A stretch of DNA of 64,000 bases from CADEEN01 sp963706685 (lineage in GTDB: Bacteria > Pseudomonadota > Gammaproteobacteria > Burkholderiales > Burkholderiaceae_C), in assembly GCA_963706685.1 (NCBI GenBank), contig CAVPMY010000019.1, positions 62,001 through 126,000 on the forward strand. The letters run 5' to 3'. A program made the translations under genes and the position numbers. This document shows positions 48,313 through 59,932 of this stretch, piece by piece (positions within the stretch are counted from its first letter, which is position 1; the number at the start of each line of letters is the position of its first letter). The notes under the pieces are model-generated. The model did no database searches and was not told the origin of the DNA. It was given only the letters and a program-made list of their open reading frames with translations.

Positions 48313-48822
48313 TCACCCCACCCAGGGCTTGTTGCTCAGCTCGTCCGGGTTGGCGGCATCCGGATCGGCCGCAAAGTGCTGTTCGAGCAACGCCTCGACG
48401 GCGTCAACGGCGAGGTTCAGACCGTCTTCGAACTTGCCTGCACGCAGCGGCTCGCGCATCGTGCCGATGATGCGTTGCCACTCGGTGTCGCTGACGCGCG
48501 CCTTGAGCCCGCGGTCGGCGACGATCTCGATCTTGTGTTCGGCGAACAGCAGGTAGATCAGCACACCGTTGTTGGCTTCGGTGTCCCAGACACGCAGCTT
48601 GCCGAACATCGCCAGCGCGCGGTCGCGCACCGACAGGCGCTTCCACAGGTACGAGGTCGGCAGCCCGGCCTCGACGCACAGGCGGATTTCGCCGCTGTGT
48701 TTCTTCTCGCTGCTGTGAACACGCGCTTCGAGGCGCGACAGCGCAGCGTCGTCGAGCACGCGGCGCACATCGGCTTCGTCGTACGAGCGGTGCTTGAGGA
48801 TGCGCATCAGGCGTGAGGCCAT
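48313..48822 (-). CDS. TPM-domain protein (second YgcG-like gene)
   Basis: A 169-residue soluble protein with one TPM domain (TLP18.3/Psb32/MOLO-1 fold). It has HSGEIRLCVEAG, WDTEANNGVLIYLL and IVADRGLKARV, the usual strand-loop-strand pattern. No signal peptide or membrane helix. The ATG at 48822 overlaps the stop of the larger TPM gene (TGATG). It is the third gene of the lemA unit. TPM proteins are linked to membrane or envelope quality control in bacteria, but the biochemical role is unclear. Confidence 0.85.
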   Translation of the reverse strand: MASRLMRILKHRSYDEADVRRVLDDAALSRLEARVHSSEKKHSGEIRLCVEAGLPTSYLWKRLSVRDRALAMFGKLRVWDTEANNGVLIYLLFAEHKIEIVADRGLKARVSDTEWQRIIGTMREPLRAGKFEDGLNLAVDAVEALLEQHFAADPDAANPDELSNKPWVG

Positions 48823-49742
48823 CACCAGTCTCCCCCTGCGCCGCCGCCGCCGAAATCGCCGCCGCCGCCCGAGCTGAAGCCGCCGCCGCCGCCGCCAAAG
48901 CCGCCGCCGCCCATGCCGCCGGTCCAGCCGCTGCCGCCGGCCCAGCCGCCGTGATGGCGGCTGCTGGTGCGGGCGAAGCGCGAGCCCAGGCCGCCGAGCA
49001 GGGCGAGCACGAAACCGATGACGCCGCCGACGCCGGCAATCAACAGGCTTTGCGTGACGAACCAGGCGATGCCGCCACCGGCCGCGCCGGCGGCCAGCGA
49101 GCCCAGGCCGCGGCCGAAGATGCCGCGCAACACGGTGGCCAGGATCGGCAACGCGACAAAAGCAAAGATCAGCAGTTCGAGCGGCGCGATGCCGAAGTCG
49201 CCGGCGCCGCGCGAGCGCTCGCCCGCGGTCGGTGCCGGCAGGTTCTCGCCCTTGATGCGCGAGATCAGCCGGTCGATGCCGGCATCGATGCCGCCGGCGA
49301 AGTCACCGGTCTTGAAGCGCGGGCTGATCGTTTCGGTGACGATCTTGCGCGCTGCCAGATCGGGCACCGCGCCCTCGAGCGCCTTGGCCGGCGCGATCCA
49401 CAGCTTGCGGTCGTTCTTGGCGACGATGAGCAAGAGGCCGTCGCCGACATCGCGCCGGCCGATCTTCCACGTCTCGCCGACACGCTGCGCAAACGAGGCG
49501 ATGTCTTCGGGCTGCGTCGTCGGCACCATCAGCACGACGATCTGCGGCCCGGCCTCGGCCTCGAAGGCGGCCAGCTTGGCGATCAACTGTTGCGACTGCT
49601 CGGCGCTGAGCGTGTCGGTCTGATCGATGACACGCTCCGACAGCGGCGGTACTGCCACCAGCGGCTGGGCCACGGCCGACAGCACAAACAGTGCCGTGAC
49701 CGCGAGAAGCAGCAGCAGCGCGAGCTGCCGCAAGGTGCGCAT
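48822..49742 (-). CDS. YgcG-family TPM-domain membrane protein with Gly-rich tail
   Basis: A 306-residue protein. It has a signal peptide (~1-26), then a TPM domain with RVIDQTDTLSAEQSQQL, IVVLMVPTTQPEDI and LLLIVAKNDRKLWI. Two or more hydrophobic helices (~185-245) follow, and a C-terminal tail of Gly/Ser/Trp repeats, as in YgcG/DUF-type TPM proteins. It lies 6 bp after lemA and overlaps the next TPM gene. The lemA-ygcG pair is common across bacteria. Confidence 0.88.
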   Translation of the reverse strand: MRTLRQLALLLLLAVTALFVLSAVAQPLVAVPPLSERVIDQTDTLSAEQSQQLIAKLAAFEAEAGPQIVVLMVPTTQPEDIASFAQRVGETWKIGRRDVGDGLLLIVAKNDRKLWIAPAKALEGAVPDLAARKIVTETISPRFKTGDFAGGIDAGIDRLISRIKGENLPAPTAGERSRGAGDFGIAPLELLIFAFVALPILATVLRGIFGRGLGSLAAGAAGGGIAWFVTQSLLIAGVGGVIGFVLALLGGLGSRFARTSSRHHGGWAGGSGWTGGMGGGGFGGGGGGFSSGGGGDFGGGGAGGDW

Positions 49743-49748
49743 ATCGGT

Positions 49749-50363
49749 TTACTTGGAGGCCGGTTTCTCGAAGCTCACCGCCGGCGGCGTCGATATCTGC
49801 GCTTCGTTCTGCACCGTGAAGCTCGGTTTGACCGAGTAGCCGAACACCATCGCCGTCAGGTTGCTCGGGAACTGGCGCGCCAGCGTGTTGTAGTCGGCCA
49901 CCGTCTTGATGTATTTGTTGCGGGCGACGGTGATGCGGTTCTCGCTGCCTTCCAACTGCACGCGCAGATCCTGATAACCCTGGTTGGCCTTCAGCGTCGG
50001 GTACTGCTCAACAGTGACCAGCAGGCGGCTCAACGCGCCGGACAGTTCACCCTGCGCGGCCTGGAACTTGTTGAAGGCCTCGGGGTTGTTGATCAGCTCC
50101 GGCGTGGCCTGGATCGATGTCGCCTTGGCGCGCGCTTCGATCACTTTCGTCAACGTTTCCTGCTCGAAATTGGCTTCGCCCTTGACGGTGGCAACGATGT
50201 TGGGAATCAGGTCCGCACGGCGCTGGTACTGATTCAGCACCTCGGCCCAGGAGCCCTTGACCGCTTCGTCGAGCGTTTGAAACTGGTTGTAGCCGCAGCC
50301 GGAAAGGGTGAAGGCCGCAGCAATTGCAGCGAGCCAGGACAGAGCGCGACGGGTCAGGGTCAT
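49749..50363 (-). CDS. lemA: LemA family protein
   Basis: A 204-residue LemA protein. The N-terminal signal ends in a lipobox-like LSGCGYN (Cys about residue 23), followed by the long LemA helical core: WAEVLNQYQRRADLIPNIV, LKANQGYQDLRVQLEGSENR, and the typical YNTLARQFPSNL with MVFGY. Anchored at the cell envelope. It is first in the three-gene lemA/TPM operon, and the divergent gene encodes a TRIC-type channel. Confidence 0.92.
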   Translation of the reverse strand: MTLTRRALSWLAAIAAAFTLSGCGYNQFQTLDEAVKGSWAEVLNQYQRRADLIPNIVATVKGEANFEQETLTKVIEARAKATSIQATPELINNPEAFNKFQAAQGELSGALSRLLVTVEQYPTLKANQGYQDLRVQLEGSENRITVARNKYIKTVADYNTLARQFPSNLTAMVFGYSVKPSFTVQNEAQISTPPAVSFEKPASK

Positions 50364-50498
50364 GGACGGGACCTCCGTTCGTTGTTGAGGACTGACAGGG
50401 TGGCGAATGCTAACCGTGACCTCAAGGTGCGGCCAGAACGCACCCGATCAAGTGGTGCCGTCGACAATGAGCCGCCGCCTCACGCCGCAGGAGCGCCG

Positions 50499-51158
50499 AT
50501 GAACCATGCTGTCGCCTGGAATCTGTCCCATGTCCTGGTGGCGATCGAAGCGATCGCCACCATCGCCTTCGCCCTGTCGGGACTGATCGAAGCGGCGCGC
50601 AAGCGTCTCGATGCGGTGGGCGTGTGCGTGGTCGCCGGCCTGGCGGCATTCGGCGGCGGCACGCTGCGCGATGTCCTCCTCGACCGCCGGCCGTTCTTCT
50701 GGGTGCAACATGCGGGTTGGCTGTGGGTGCTGCTCGCGCTGTGCGTCGGCGCGATGTTGTTCATGCGTGCGCGCCATCTGCAGCCCACGCAGCGCGCGAT
50801 GCAATGGCCCGACGCGCTCGGCCTGGGTCTGTTCACGGCGGGCGGCACGCAGATCGCGCTCGATGTCGGCATGCCGGCGATCGTCGCCGTGCTGATGGGC
50901 ATGGTGACCGCGGTCTTCGGTGGCGTGCTGCGCGACATCGTCTGCAACGAGATCCCGAGTGCGTTCCGCGACCACCGGCCCTATGCCATCTGCTCGTTTG
51001 CCGGCGGCTGGGTGCTGGTGGCTGCGCAGGCACTGGCCTCGCCACCGTGGGTTGCGCTGCTGGTCGCGGCGGCCGCAACCAGCCTGCTGCGTGCGGCGGC
51101 GCTGTGGCGCGGCTGGCAACTGCCGGCATGGGCCGTGGGCGAACGCAGCAGCGACTAG
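50499..51158 (+). CDS. TRIC-type cation channel (UPF0126 family)
   Basis: A 219-residue membrane protein with seven hydrophobic helices in two similar halves. Each half carries the family glycine/arginine-aspartate motif: GGGTLRDVLL (about 51-60) and FGGVLRDIV (about 140-149). The homologues are trimeric intracellular cation (TRIC)-type channels, K+-permeable in studied prokaryotic members. CAGGAG lies ~6 bp upstream of the ATG. It ends just before the SAH riboswitch of metH, so metH is probably transcribed from its own promoter. Confidence 0.85.
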   Translation: MNHAVAWNLSHVLVAIEAIATIAFALSGLIEAARKRLDAVGVCVVAGLAAFGGGTLRDVLLDRRPFFWVQHAGWLWVLLALCVGAMLFMRARHLQPTQRAMQWPDALGLGLFTAGGTQIALDVGMPAIVAVLMGMVTAVFGGVLRDIVCNEIPSAFRDHRPYAICSFAGGWVLVAAQALASPPWVALLVAAAATSLLRAAALWRGWQLPAWAVGERSSD

Positions 51159-51169
51159 AATCGGCGCTG

Positions 51170-51240
51170 TTTCGAGGAGCGTTGCGACGGTGCGTGGCCA
51201 CCGCCAGGCTCGGGACATCTGCAAGCAACGGCGCTCGTCG
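51170..51240 (+). promoter_or_regulatory. SAH (S-adenosylhomocysteine) riboswitch upstream of metH
   Basis: The leader reads TTCGAGGAGCGTTGCGACGG, a short variable arm, GCCAGGCTCGGGACATC, then GCAACGGCGCTCG. These are the conserved blocks of the SAH riboswitch as I recall them. GAGCG-TTGC pairs with GCAA-CGGCGCTC, and CGAG pairs with CTCG to form the pseudoknot. It ends 21 bp before metH. SAH-bound RNA would raise metH expression when SAH accumulates. Class and downstream gene agree. Confidence 0.88.
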
Positions 51241-51261
51241 ATTTTCGGGAAGCCCACGACG

Positions 51262-54012
<2,751 letters not shown>

Positions 54013-54059
54013 CGCGCGTACGACTGCCGCGTCATCCACCCAGGATCACCACGGTGACG

Positions 54060-54164
54060 ATGAAAGACGGCAGCCAGCGCAAGTTCGAGGCTGCCAACGA
54101 TCCGCATTGGGCGGCCGGCGCCGTCGTCGAGGTCGGTGCCGACGGGCATTTGAAGAAGCACTGA
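54060..54164 (+). CDS. Possible small protein, 34 residues
   Basis: A short frame (MKDGSQRKFEAANDPHWAAG, then AVVEVGADGHLKKH) lies 47 bp after metH. Its residue choice looks protein-like rather than random and codon use matches the region. It has no clear ribosome-binding site and no recognised family. The GTG at 54054 is an alternative start. Confidence 0.35.
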   Translation: MKDGSQRKFEAANDPHWAAGAVVEVGADGHLKKH

Positions 54165-54228
54165 ACGGCCGCCGTTGCCGTGCAGTCGCCCGCTGCAACG
54201 GCCTGCGCATGCAGACGACGACGGTTGA

Positions 54229-56409
54229 TCAGGCCTTCTTCAACGCCGCCGCATCGATCGGCAATGAGCGCAGGCGTTTGCCGGTGGCTGCATAGATCGC
54301 ATTGACCACCGCCGGCGCGATCGGCGGCGTGCCCGGCTCGCCGATGCCGCCCGGTTTTTCGCTGCTGGACAGGATGTGCACCTCGACCTTGGGCATCTCG
54401 CTCATGCGCAGCATCTGGTAGTCGTGGAAGTTGCTCTGCTCGACGCGGCCGTCCTTGAGCGTGATCTTGCCGTACAGCGCTGCAGTCAGGCCGAAGACGA
54501 TGGCGCTTTCGATCTGGCGCCGGATGATCTGCGGGTTGACCGTCATGCCGCAGTCGACGGCAGCGACCACGCGGTGCACCTTCGGCATGCCGTCGGCGCC
54601 GACCGAGACCTCGGCGACCTCGGCCACGTAGCTGCCGAAGCTCTGCGCCACGGCGATGCCGCGGTGCACGCCGGCCGGCAGCGGCTTGCCCCAGCCGGCC
54701 TTGTCGGCCGCCAGTTCGAGCACGCCCTTGTAGCGCGGCTGCTTGCTCATCAAGGCGCGCCGGAACTCGAACGGGTCTTGCTTCGGCGGCAACGGCCAGT
54801 TCGTCGATGAAGCCTTCCATGAAGAAGATGTTCTGCGAATGCCCCACCGAGCGCCAGAACCACACCGACGGCCCCGGCTCGCGCCGGCCATAGGCGATGT
54901 GCTGGTTGGCGATGTCGTACGGGTGGTCCGCGATGCCCTCCAGCGCGAACTCGTCGACACCGCTGTCCGGAATCTTCATGAAGCCCGAGGCGGCCATGAT
55001 CGACGGCGAGCCGACGCCGACCTTGAGCGAGGTCGGCTTGCCCTGCGCGTCGAGCGCGCCTGCGAAGCGCGCCACCGAGGCGGGCCGGTAGAAGCCGGCC
55101 GCCATGTCGTCTTCGCGGCTGTAGATCAGCTTCACCGGCTTGCCGCTGATCTTGCTCAGCAGCGTCGCATCGATCGTGAAGTCCGGTGCGAAGCGGCGCC
55201 CGAATCCGCCGCCGAGCATCATCGTGTTGACCTTCACCTTGGCCGGCGTGGCCTGCGCAACCTGCGACAGGATGCCCTGCGCCGGGCCCTGGCTTTGCGT
55301 GCCGGCCCAGATCTCGACCGTCGCGTCGTCGCCTTTGCCCTGGACCCACGCCGTGCAGTTCATCGGCTCCATGCAGGCGTGCGCCAGGTACGGCACTTCG
55401 TAGAGCGCGTCGACGGTCGCGGCGCCTTTGCCTGCGGCGTCCTTGACGTTGCCCTGATCGGTGGCCACCGCGGCGGCGCTGTCGGCGCCCTCGGTCAGCA
55501 TGGCGCTGACCTTCGCGGACGTGAGGCCGGCGTTCGCGCCCTGGTCCCACTGGATGTCGAGCGCGTCGCGCCCTTTCTTGGCCGCCCAGTAGCCGTTGGC
55601 CAGCACAGCCACGCCGCTGTCGATCGTGATCACCTGCTGCACGCCCTTGACCGCCTTGGCCTTGCTGTCGTCGACGCCGTCGGCTTGGCGCCGGGCAGCG
55701 GCGCGCGCGCCATCACCGCCACCAGCAGGCCCGGCAGTTGCGCGTCGATGCCGTACTTGGCCGAGCCGTTGACCTTGGCCGGCGTGTCCAGGCGCTTGAG
55801 CGGCTGGCCCAGGAGCTTGAAGTCCTTGCTGTCCTTGAGCTTCGGCTCGGTCGGCACCTTCTGCTTCGACGCGGCCGCCACCAGCGCGCCATAACCCAGC
55901 GTCTTGCCGTTGGGCGCGATCACCTGGCTGTTGGCGGTGCGCAGCGACGACGCGTCGAGCTTCCATTGCGCCGCCGCGGCCGCGACGAGCATTTCGCGCG
56001 CCGCGGCGCCGGCCTTGCGCAGCGGCTCCCAATGCGCGCGCACCGTGGTGCTGCCGCCGGTGGCTTGCATGCCGAACATCGGGTTGTTGTAGGCCTTGTC
56101 GACCGGCGCCTGCTCGACGCGGACTCGGCTCCAGTCGGCGTCGAGTTCTTCGGCCAGCAGCATCGGGATCGCGGTCAGCACGCCCTGGCCCATCTCGGCC
56201 GAGCCGCAGATCACGGTGATGCGGTTGTCGGGCGTGATGCGCAGATAGGCATTGGGCGCAAAGACCGGCGCTGCGGCGGCGGCGAGCGCGCGCCCCGAAA
56301 CCGCGGGCAGGGCGAATCCGATCACCAGCGCCGTTGCGCCGCTGGTCTTGAGGAAGTCGCGGCGCGCTTCGTTGCCCGGTGCGCCGATATCGACGTTGAG
56401 ACGGTTCAT
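54229..56409 (-). pseudogene. iorB: Isoquinoline 1-oxidoreductase-type large (molybdopterin) subunit, two frameshifts
   Basis: The gene encodes a large subunit of about 726 residues. A twin-arginine-type N-terminus (RRDFLKTSGATALVIG) is followed by AEMGQGVLTAIPML, QATGGSTTVRAHW, GGGFGRRFAPDF and a catalytic-end block GGIGEPGTPPIAPAV with the active-site Glu. The breaks lie at ~55684 (one base missing; reads PGAKADGVDDSKAKA when restored) and ~54784 (one extra base; reads AVAAKQDPFEFRRAL). It hydroxylates an aldehyde or N-heterocycle using Moco. It is encoded 2 bp after its iron-sulfur subunit gene, iorA. Export by Tat fits the twin Arg. Confidence 0.82.
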
Positions 56410-56411
56410 GA

Positions 56412-56879
56412 TCAGGCCCCCTTGGCCAGGGACACCGCTGCGTCCTTGATGGCCGCGCGGATCTGGTTGTAGGTGCCGCAGCGGCACACGTTGCCGCTCA
56501 TGGCCGCGTCGATGTCGGCATCGCTCGGGTTCTTGTTTTCGGCCAGCAGCGCGCAGGCGCTCATGATCTGGCCCGACTGGCAATAGCCGCATTGCGGCAC
56601 ATCGTGGTCGGTCCAGGCGGCCTGCACCGCCTTGCCGGTGCGCGTGTTGCCGATGGCTTCGATGGTGGTGACCTTCTTGCCGGCGGCGGCCGACAGCGGC
56701 GTCGTGCAGGAGCGAACCGGCTTGCCCTCCAGATGCACCGTGCACGCACCGCACAGCGCCATGCCGCAACCGAATTTGGTGCCGGTGAGCTGCAACTGCT
56801 CGCGCAGCGCCCACAGCAGCGGCATGTCGGCCTCGGCGTCGATCGAGACCGCCTTGCCGTTGACGGAGAGTTTGATCAT
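56412..56879 (-). CDS. iorA: Isoquinoline 1-oxidoreductase-type [2Fe-2S] subunit
   Basis: A 155-residue small subunit. The plant-type ferredoxin motif GCGMALCGACTVHLEG supplies the first cluster, and the helical C-domain with CGYCQSGQIM and CRCGTYNQI binds the second. The start at 56879 gives IKLSVNGKAVSIDAEADMPLLW, the usual beginning. It passes electrons from the molybdenum centre of IorB to an acceptor. With iorB it forms a two-gene operon. The upstream 169 bp hold its promoter; nothing specific was seen. Confidence 0.9.
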   Translation of the reverse strand: MIKLSVNGKAVSIDAEADMPLLWALREQLQLTGTKFGCGMALCGACTVHLEGKPVRSCTTPLSAAAGKKVTTIEAIGNTRTGKAVQAAWTDHDVPQCGYCQSGQIMSACALLAENKNPSDADIDAAMSGNVCRCGTYNQIRAAIKDAAVSLAKGA

Positions 56880-57048
56880 GGAAGGCCTTTCATGAACCTC
56901 GGCCGAACGGGCGAGCAATGATGATGAACTACGGCGCTGTAAATCGGCAACCCTAGCGCAACCACTCATGTCTTGTGCAAGTTGCTGCGCCGATGCCATC
57001 GTCGGCATGACGGGTTTATCCGCCCGAGCGCAAACGACAGTCAGGACC

Positions 57049-58575
57049 TCAGTTCGACGGCAACGCCCGCCGCCACTGCATCGCCTCGGCAATGTGTGTC
57101 GCGTGGACGCTCTCGCTGCCGGCCAGATCGGCGATCGTGCGCGAGATCTTCAGCACGCGGTGCAGGCCGCGGCCGGTCCAGCCCAGGCGTTGCGCAGCCC
57201 GTTGCAGCAGCGCGCGGCTGCTGTCGTCGAGGGCGCAGTGCATGTCGATACCGGCCGCACTGAGTTCGGCGTTGGCCGCGCCTTGGCGTCGCAGCGCGCG
57301 CTCGCGCGCAATGAGCACACGCGCGGCAACGACGGCGCTGGCTTCGCCGTCGCGCGCGCCCAGCAGCTCGTCGGGGTCGACGGCGGGCACTTCGACCTGC
57401 AGGTCGATGCGGTCGATCAGCGGCCCCGACAGGCGGCCCTGGTAGCGCGCCACCTGGTCCGGTGTGCAGCGGCAGTGGCGGCCACTGGACGTGCTGGCGC
57501 CCAGCCAGCCGCAGGGGCAGGGGTTCATCGCGGCGACGAGTTGGAAGCGCGCCGGGAACGACGCCTTGCGCGCGGCGCGCGAGATCGTGATGCGGCCGGT
57601 CTCCAGCGGTTCGCGCAAGGCTTCGAGCGCCGTGCGCGGCATCTCGGGCATTTCGTCGAGGAAGAGCACGCCCCCGCTGGCCAGTGAAATCTCGCCGGGC
57701 CGCGGCGGCGAACCGCCACCGACGATGGCCGCTGCAGTAGCGCTGTGGTGCGGTGCGCGGAAGGGCCGCACTTTCCACTGCGCGATGTCGAACGCGCCGG
57801 CCAGGCTGGCGATGGCTGCACTGGCCAGCGCGTCGGCTTCGCTCATCGGCGGCAGCAAGCCGGGCAGGCGCTGTGCCAGCATCGACTTGCCGGCACCGGG
57901 CGGGCCGACCATCAACAGGCTGTGCGCGCCGGCCGCGGCAATCTCGAGCGCACGCTTGGCGGCGGCCTGGCCGCGCACGTCGGCGAGGTCGAACATGCTG
58001 ACTGGAGATTCGCCAGCGCTCGGCGGCAACGCGCGCGGCAGGGGCACGGTGGCGTCGCCGGCTTGCAGTGCGGCCACCACGTCGAGCAGGTGCCTGGCGC
58101 TGCACACCGGCACGGACGCCGCGAGTGCGGCTTCGCGCGCGCTGGCTTCGGGCAGGACCAGTGTGCGCGCGCCGGCGGCTTGTCCCATGGCCAGGGCCAG
58201 CGCCAACGCGCCGCGCACCGGTCGCAGCTCGCCGGCCAGGCTCAACTCACCGGCGAATTCGAAAGCCTGCAGCGCTGAGGCATCGATCTGCCCATCGGCG
58301 GCGAGGATGCCGAGCGCGATCGGCAGATCGAAGCGCCCGGAGTCTTTCGGCAGTTCGGCCGGCGCCAGGTTGACGGTGATGCGCTTGTTCGATGGAAACG
58401 CCAGGCCGCTTTGCAGCAGCGCCGCGCGCACGCGCTCGCGGGCTTCCTTGACCTCGGTATCGGCCAGGCCGACGAGCGTGAAGCTCGGCAGGCCGTTGGC
58501 CAGATGCACCTCCACCTGCACCGGCGGCGCGTCCATGCCGTCGAGTGCGCGGCTCATCACCACGGCCAATGTCAT
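57049..58575 (-). CDS. comM: ComM/YifB-family AAA+ Mg-chelatase-like ATPase
   Basis: A 508-residue protein. The ChlI-like N-domain runs LPSFTLVGLADTEVKEARERVRAAL, FPSNKRITVNLAPAELPKDSGRFDLP. The AAA+ core has the P-loop GPPGAGKSMLAQRLPG, RAPHHSATAAAIVGGG, the Walker B LFLDEMPEM and the C-terminal Zn-like CPCGWLG plus Mg_chelatase_C. ComM is a hexameric branch-migration helicase that aids integration of transformed DNA. The ATG at 58575 matches family starts. It is divergent from the torF operon. Confidence 0.93.
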   Translation of the reverse strand: MTLAVVMSRALDGMDAPPVQVEVHLANGLPSFTLVGLADTEVKEARERVRAALLQSGLAFPSNKRITVNLAPAELPKDSGRFDLPIALGILAADGQIDASALQAFEFAGELSLAGELRPVRGALALALAMGQAAGARTLVLPEASAREAALAASVPVCSARHLLDVVAALQAGDATVPLPRALPPSAGESPVSMFDLADVRGQAAAKRALEIAAAGAHSLLMVGPPGAGKSMLAQRLPGLLPPMSEADALASAAIASLAGAFDIAQWKVRPFRAPHHSATAAAIVGGGSPPRPGEISLASGGVLFLDEMPEMPRTALEALREPLETGRITISRAARKASFPARFQLVAAMNPCPCGWLGASTSSGRHCRCTPDQVARYQGRLSGPLIDRIDLQVEVPAVDPDELLGARDGEASAVVAARVLIARERALRRQGAANAELSAAGIDMHCALDDSSRALLQRAAQRLGWTGRGLHRVLKISRTIADLAGSESVHATHIAEAMQWRRALPSN

Positions 58576-58657
58576 CGCGGGCTCCTCGTCCTCGGTCCTT
58601 GTTGTGCAGCGATTCTGGTCAGCGTGCGGCAGGCCGTCGTTCCCTCCAAAGGGGGAG

Positions 58658-58672
58658 GCACCCGCTTGGTGC
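58658..58672. promoter_or_regulatory. NtrC-binding site 1
   Basis: GCACC-CGCTT-GGTGC is an exact match to the NtrC consensus half-sites (GCACC-N5-GGTGC). It is centred about 125 bp upstream of the inferred sigma54 start, a normal enhancer distance. Confidence 0.8.
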
Positions 58673-58685
58673 GACGGGTGTCGAT

Positions 58686-58700
58686 TCACCGTTGTGGTGC
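58686..58700. promoter_or_regulatory. NtrC-binding site 2
   Basis: TCACC-GTTGT-GGTGC matches the NtrC consensus at all but one position. It is centred 28 bp from site 1, close to the tandem spacing of classical NtrC enhancers, which lets two dimers cooperate. Confidence 0.7.
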
Positions 58701-58763
58701 GTCGGTGGCGCCGAGCACGGCCGCGATCTGCCCCCACCTGGGGCACGCAAGCGGTCGGTGCCG

Positions 58764-58780
58764 CGGCACGGAAGCTGCAA
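58764..58780 (+). promoter_or_regulatory. Sigma54 (-24/-12) promoter of torF-glnK-amtB
   Basis: CGGCACGGAAGCTGCAA has the invariant GG (58765-58766) and GC (58777-58778) exactly 12 bp apart, and fits TGGCAC-N5-TTGCA with two mismatches. Transcription should begin near 58790, 34 bp before the first gene. The two NtrC sites upstream complete a nitrogen-limitation switch. Confidence 0.8.
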
Positions 58781-58823
58781 AAAGCACGCAATCGTTTCGA
58801 TCAACCGTTGGAGAAGGACCCTC

Positions 58824-59540
58824 ATGAAAAAGTCAACGCTCGTCGCACTGGCTGCCATCGCAGCAGCCAGCGCCGCCGTCATGGCCCCGACGGCCGTACA
58901 GGCCCAGGTGGCCTACAACGTCGGCGCCGTCACGGACTATCGCTTCCGCGGCATCTCGCAGACGCGGCTCAAGCCGGCGCTGCAAGGCGGCGTCGACTAT
59001 TCGATGGGCGGCTTCTATGTCGGCGCCTGGGCGTCGACGATCAAGTGGATCAAGGACGGCGGCGGCGACGCCAATGTCGAGATCGATGTCTACGGCGGCT
59101 ACAAGGGCGAGATCAGCAAGGACTTCAGCTATGACGTCGGTGTGCTGACCTACCAGTACCCGAGCAACAAACTGAACCCGAGCGCCAACACGACCGAGAT
59201 CTACGGTGGCCTGACCTACGGCCCGGCGACCCTGAAGTACTCGCACAGCGTCAGCAACCTGTTCGGCTTTGCCGACAGCAAGAACAGCGGCTACATCGAC
59301 TTGAGCGGCACCTTCGAGATCACCGACGGCTGGATGCTGACGCCGCATATCGGCCGCCAGACAGTCAAGAACACCAGCGCCGCGTCGTACACGGATGGTT
59401 CGCTGACGGTGTCCAAGGACTTCAGCGGGTTGGTGGTCAGCCTGGCTGCGGTCGATGCGCGGACCAACGTGTATGTCGGTCCGAACAACAAGGACCTCGG
59501 CAAGCGCAGCCTCGTGCTCGGCGTGAAGTACAACTTCTAA
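58824..59540 (+). CDS. TorF-family putative outer-membrane porin
   Basis: A 238-residue secreted beta-barrel protein. The signal peptide ends around APTAVQAQ (residue ~29). The mature start VAYNVGAVTDYRFRGISQT is the signature of the TorF putative porin family (TIGR02001 type), and the C-terminus ends in an aromatic (KYNF), as outer-membrane barrels do. GGAG precedes the ATG by 10-13 bp. It is first in the NtrC/sigma54 operon with glnK and amtB, so it may provide ammonium or small-nitrogen-compound entry across the outer membrane. That role is inferred from context. Confidence 0.85.
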   Translation: MKKSTLVALAAIAAASAAVMAPTAVQAQVAYNVGAVTDYRFRGISQTRLKPALQGGVDYSMGGFYVGAWASTIKWIKDGGGDANVEIDVYGGYKGEISKDFSYDVGVLTYQYPSNKLNPSANTTEIYGGLTYGPATLKYSHSVSNLFGFADSKNSGYIDLSGTFEITDGWMLTPHIGRQTVKNTSAASYTDGSLTVSKDFSGLVVSLAAVDARTNVYVGPNNKDLGKRSLVLGVKYNF

Positions 59541-59551
59541 GGAGAACAGTC

Positions 59552-59890
59552 ATGAAGATGGTCACTGCCATCATCAAGCCGTTCAAGCTCGACGAGGTGC
59601 GCGAAGCCTTGTCGGCTGTGGGCGTGCAGGGCATCACGGTCACCGAGGTCAAGGGATTCGGCAGGCAAAAGGGTCACACCGAGCTCTACCGCGGCGCCGA
59701 GTACGTGGTCGACTTCCTGCCCAAGGTGCGCATCGACGCCGCCGTCGACGACGCAGTGGTCGACCGTGTGATCGAAGCCATCGAAGTGTCGGCGCGCACC
59801 GGCAAGATCGGCGACGGCAAGATTTTTGTCATGCCGATCGAGCAGGTCTTTCGCATCCGCACCGGCGAGAGCGGCAACAACGCGCTCTGA
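59552..59890 (+). CDS. glnK: PII nitrogen regulatory protein (GlnK type)
   Basis: A 112-residue PII protein. The T-loop holds the uridylylation site Tyr51 (HTELYRGAEYVVDFLPK). Other family motifs are the N-terminal VTAIIKPFKLDEVREAL, GITVTEVKGFGRQ and the C-terminal GDGKIFV. It senses 2-oxoglutarate and ATP/ADP, and it binds AmtB when nitrogen is plentiful to stop ammonium uptake. The gene is directly 5' to amtB and in the NtrC-controlled operon, which makes GlnK, not GlnB, the likely identity. Confidence 0.95.
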   Translation: MKMVTAIIKPFKLDEVREALSAVGVQGITVTEVKGFGRQKGHTELYRGAEYVVDFLPKVRIDAAVDDAVVDRVIEAIEVSARTGKIGDGKIFVMPIEQVFRIRTGESGNNAL

Positions 59891-59932
59891 AGCCCACACC
59901 CCTCCCCAAGAAACCAACGAGAAGATGCCATC

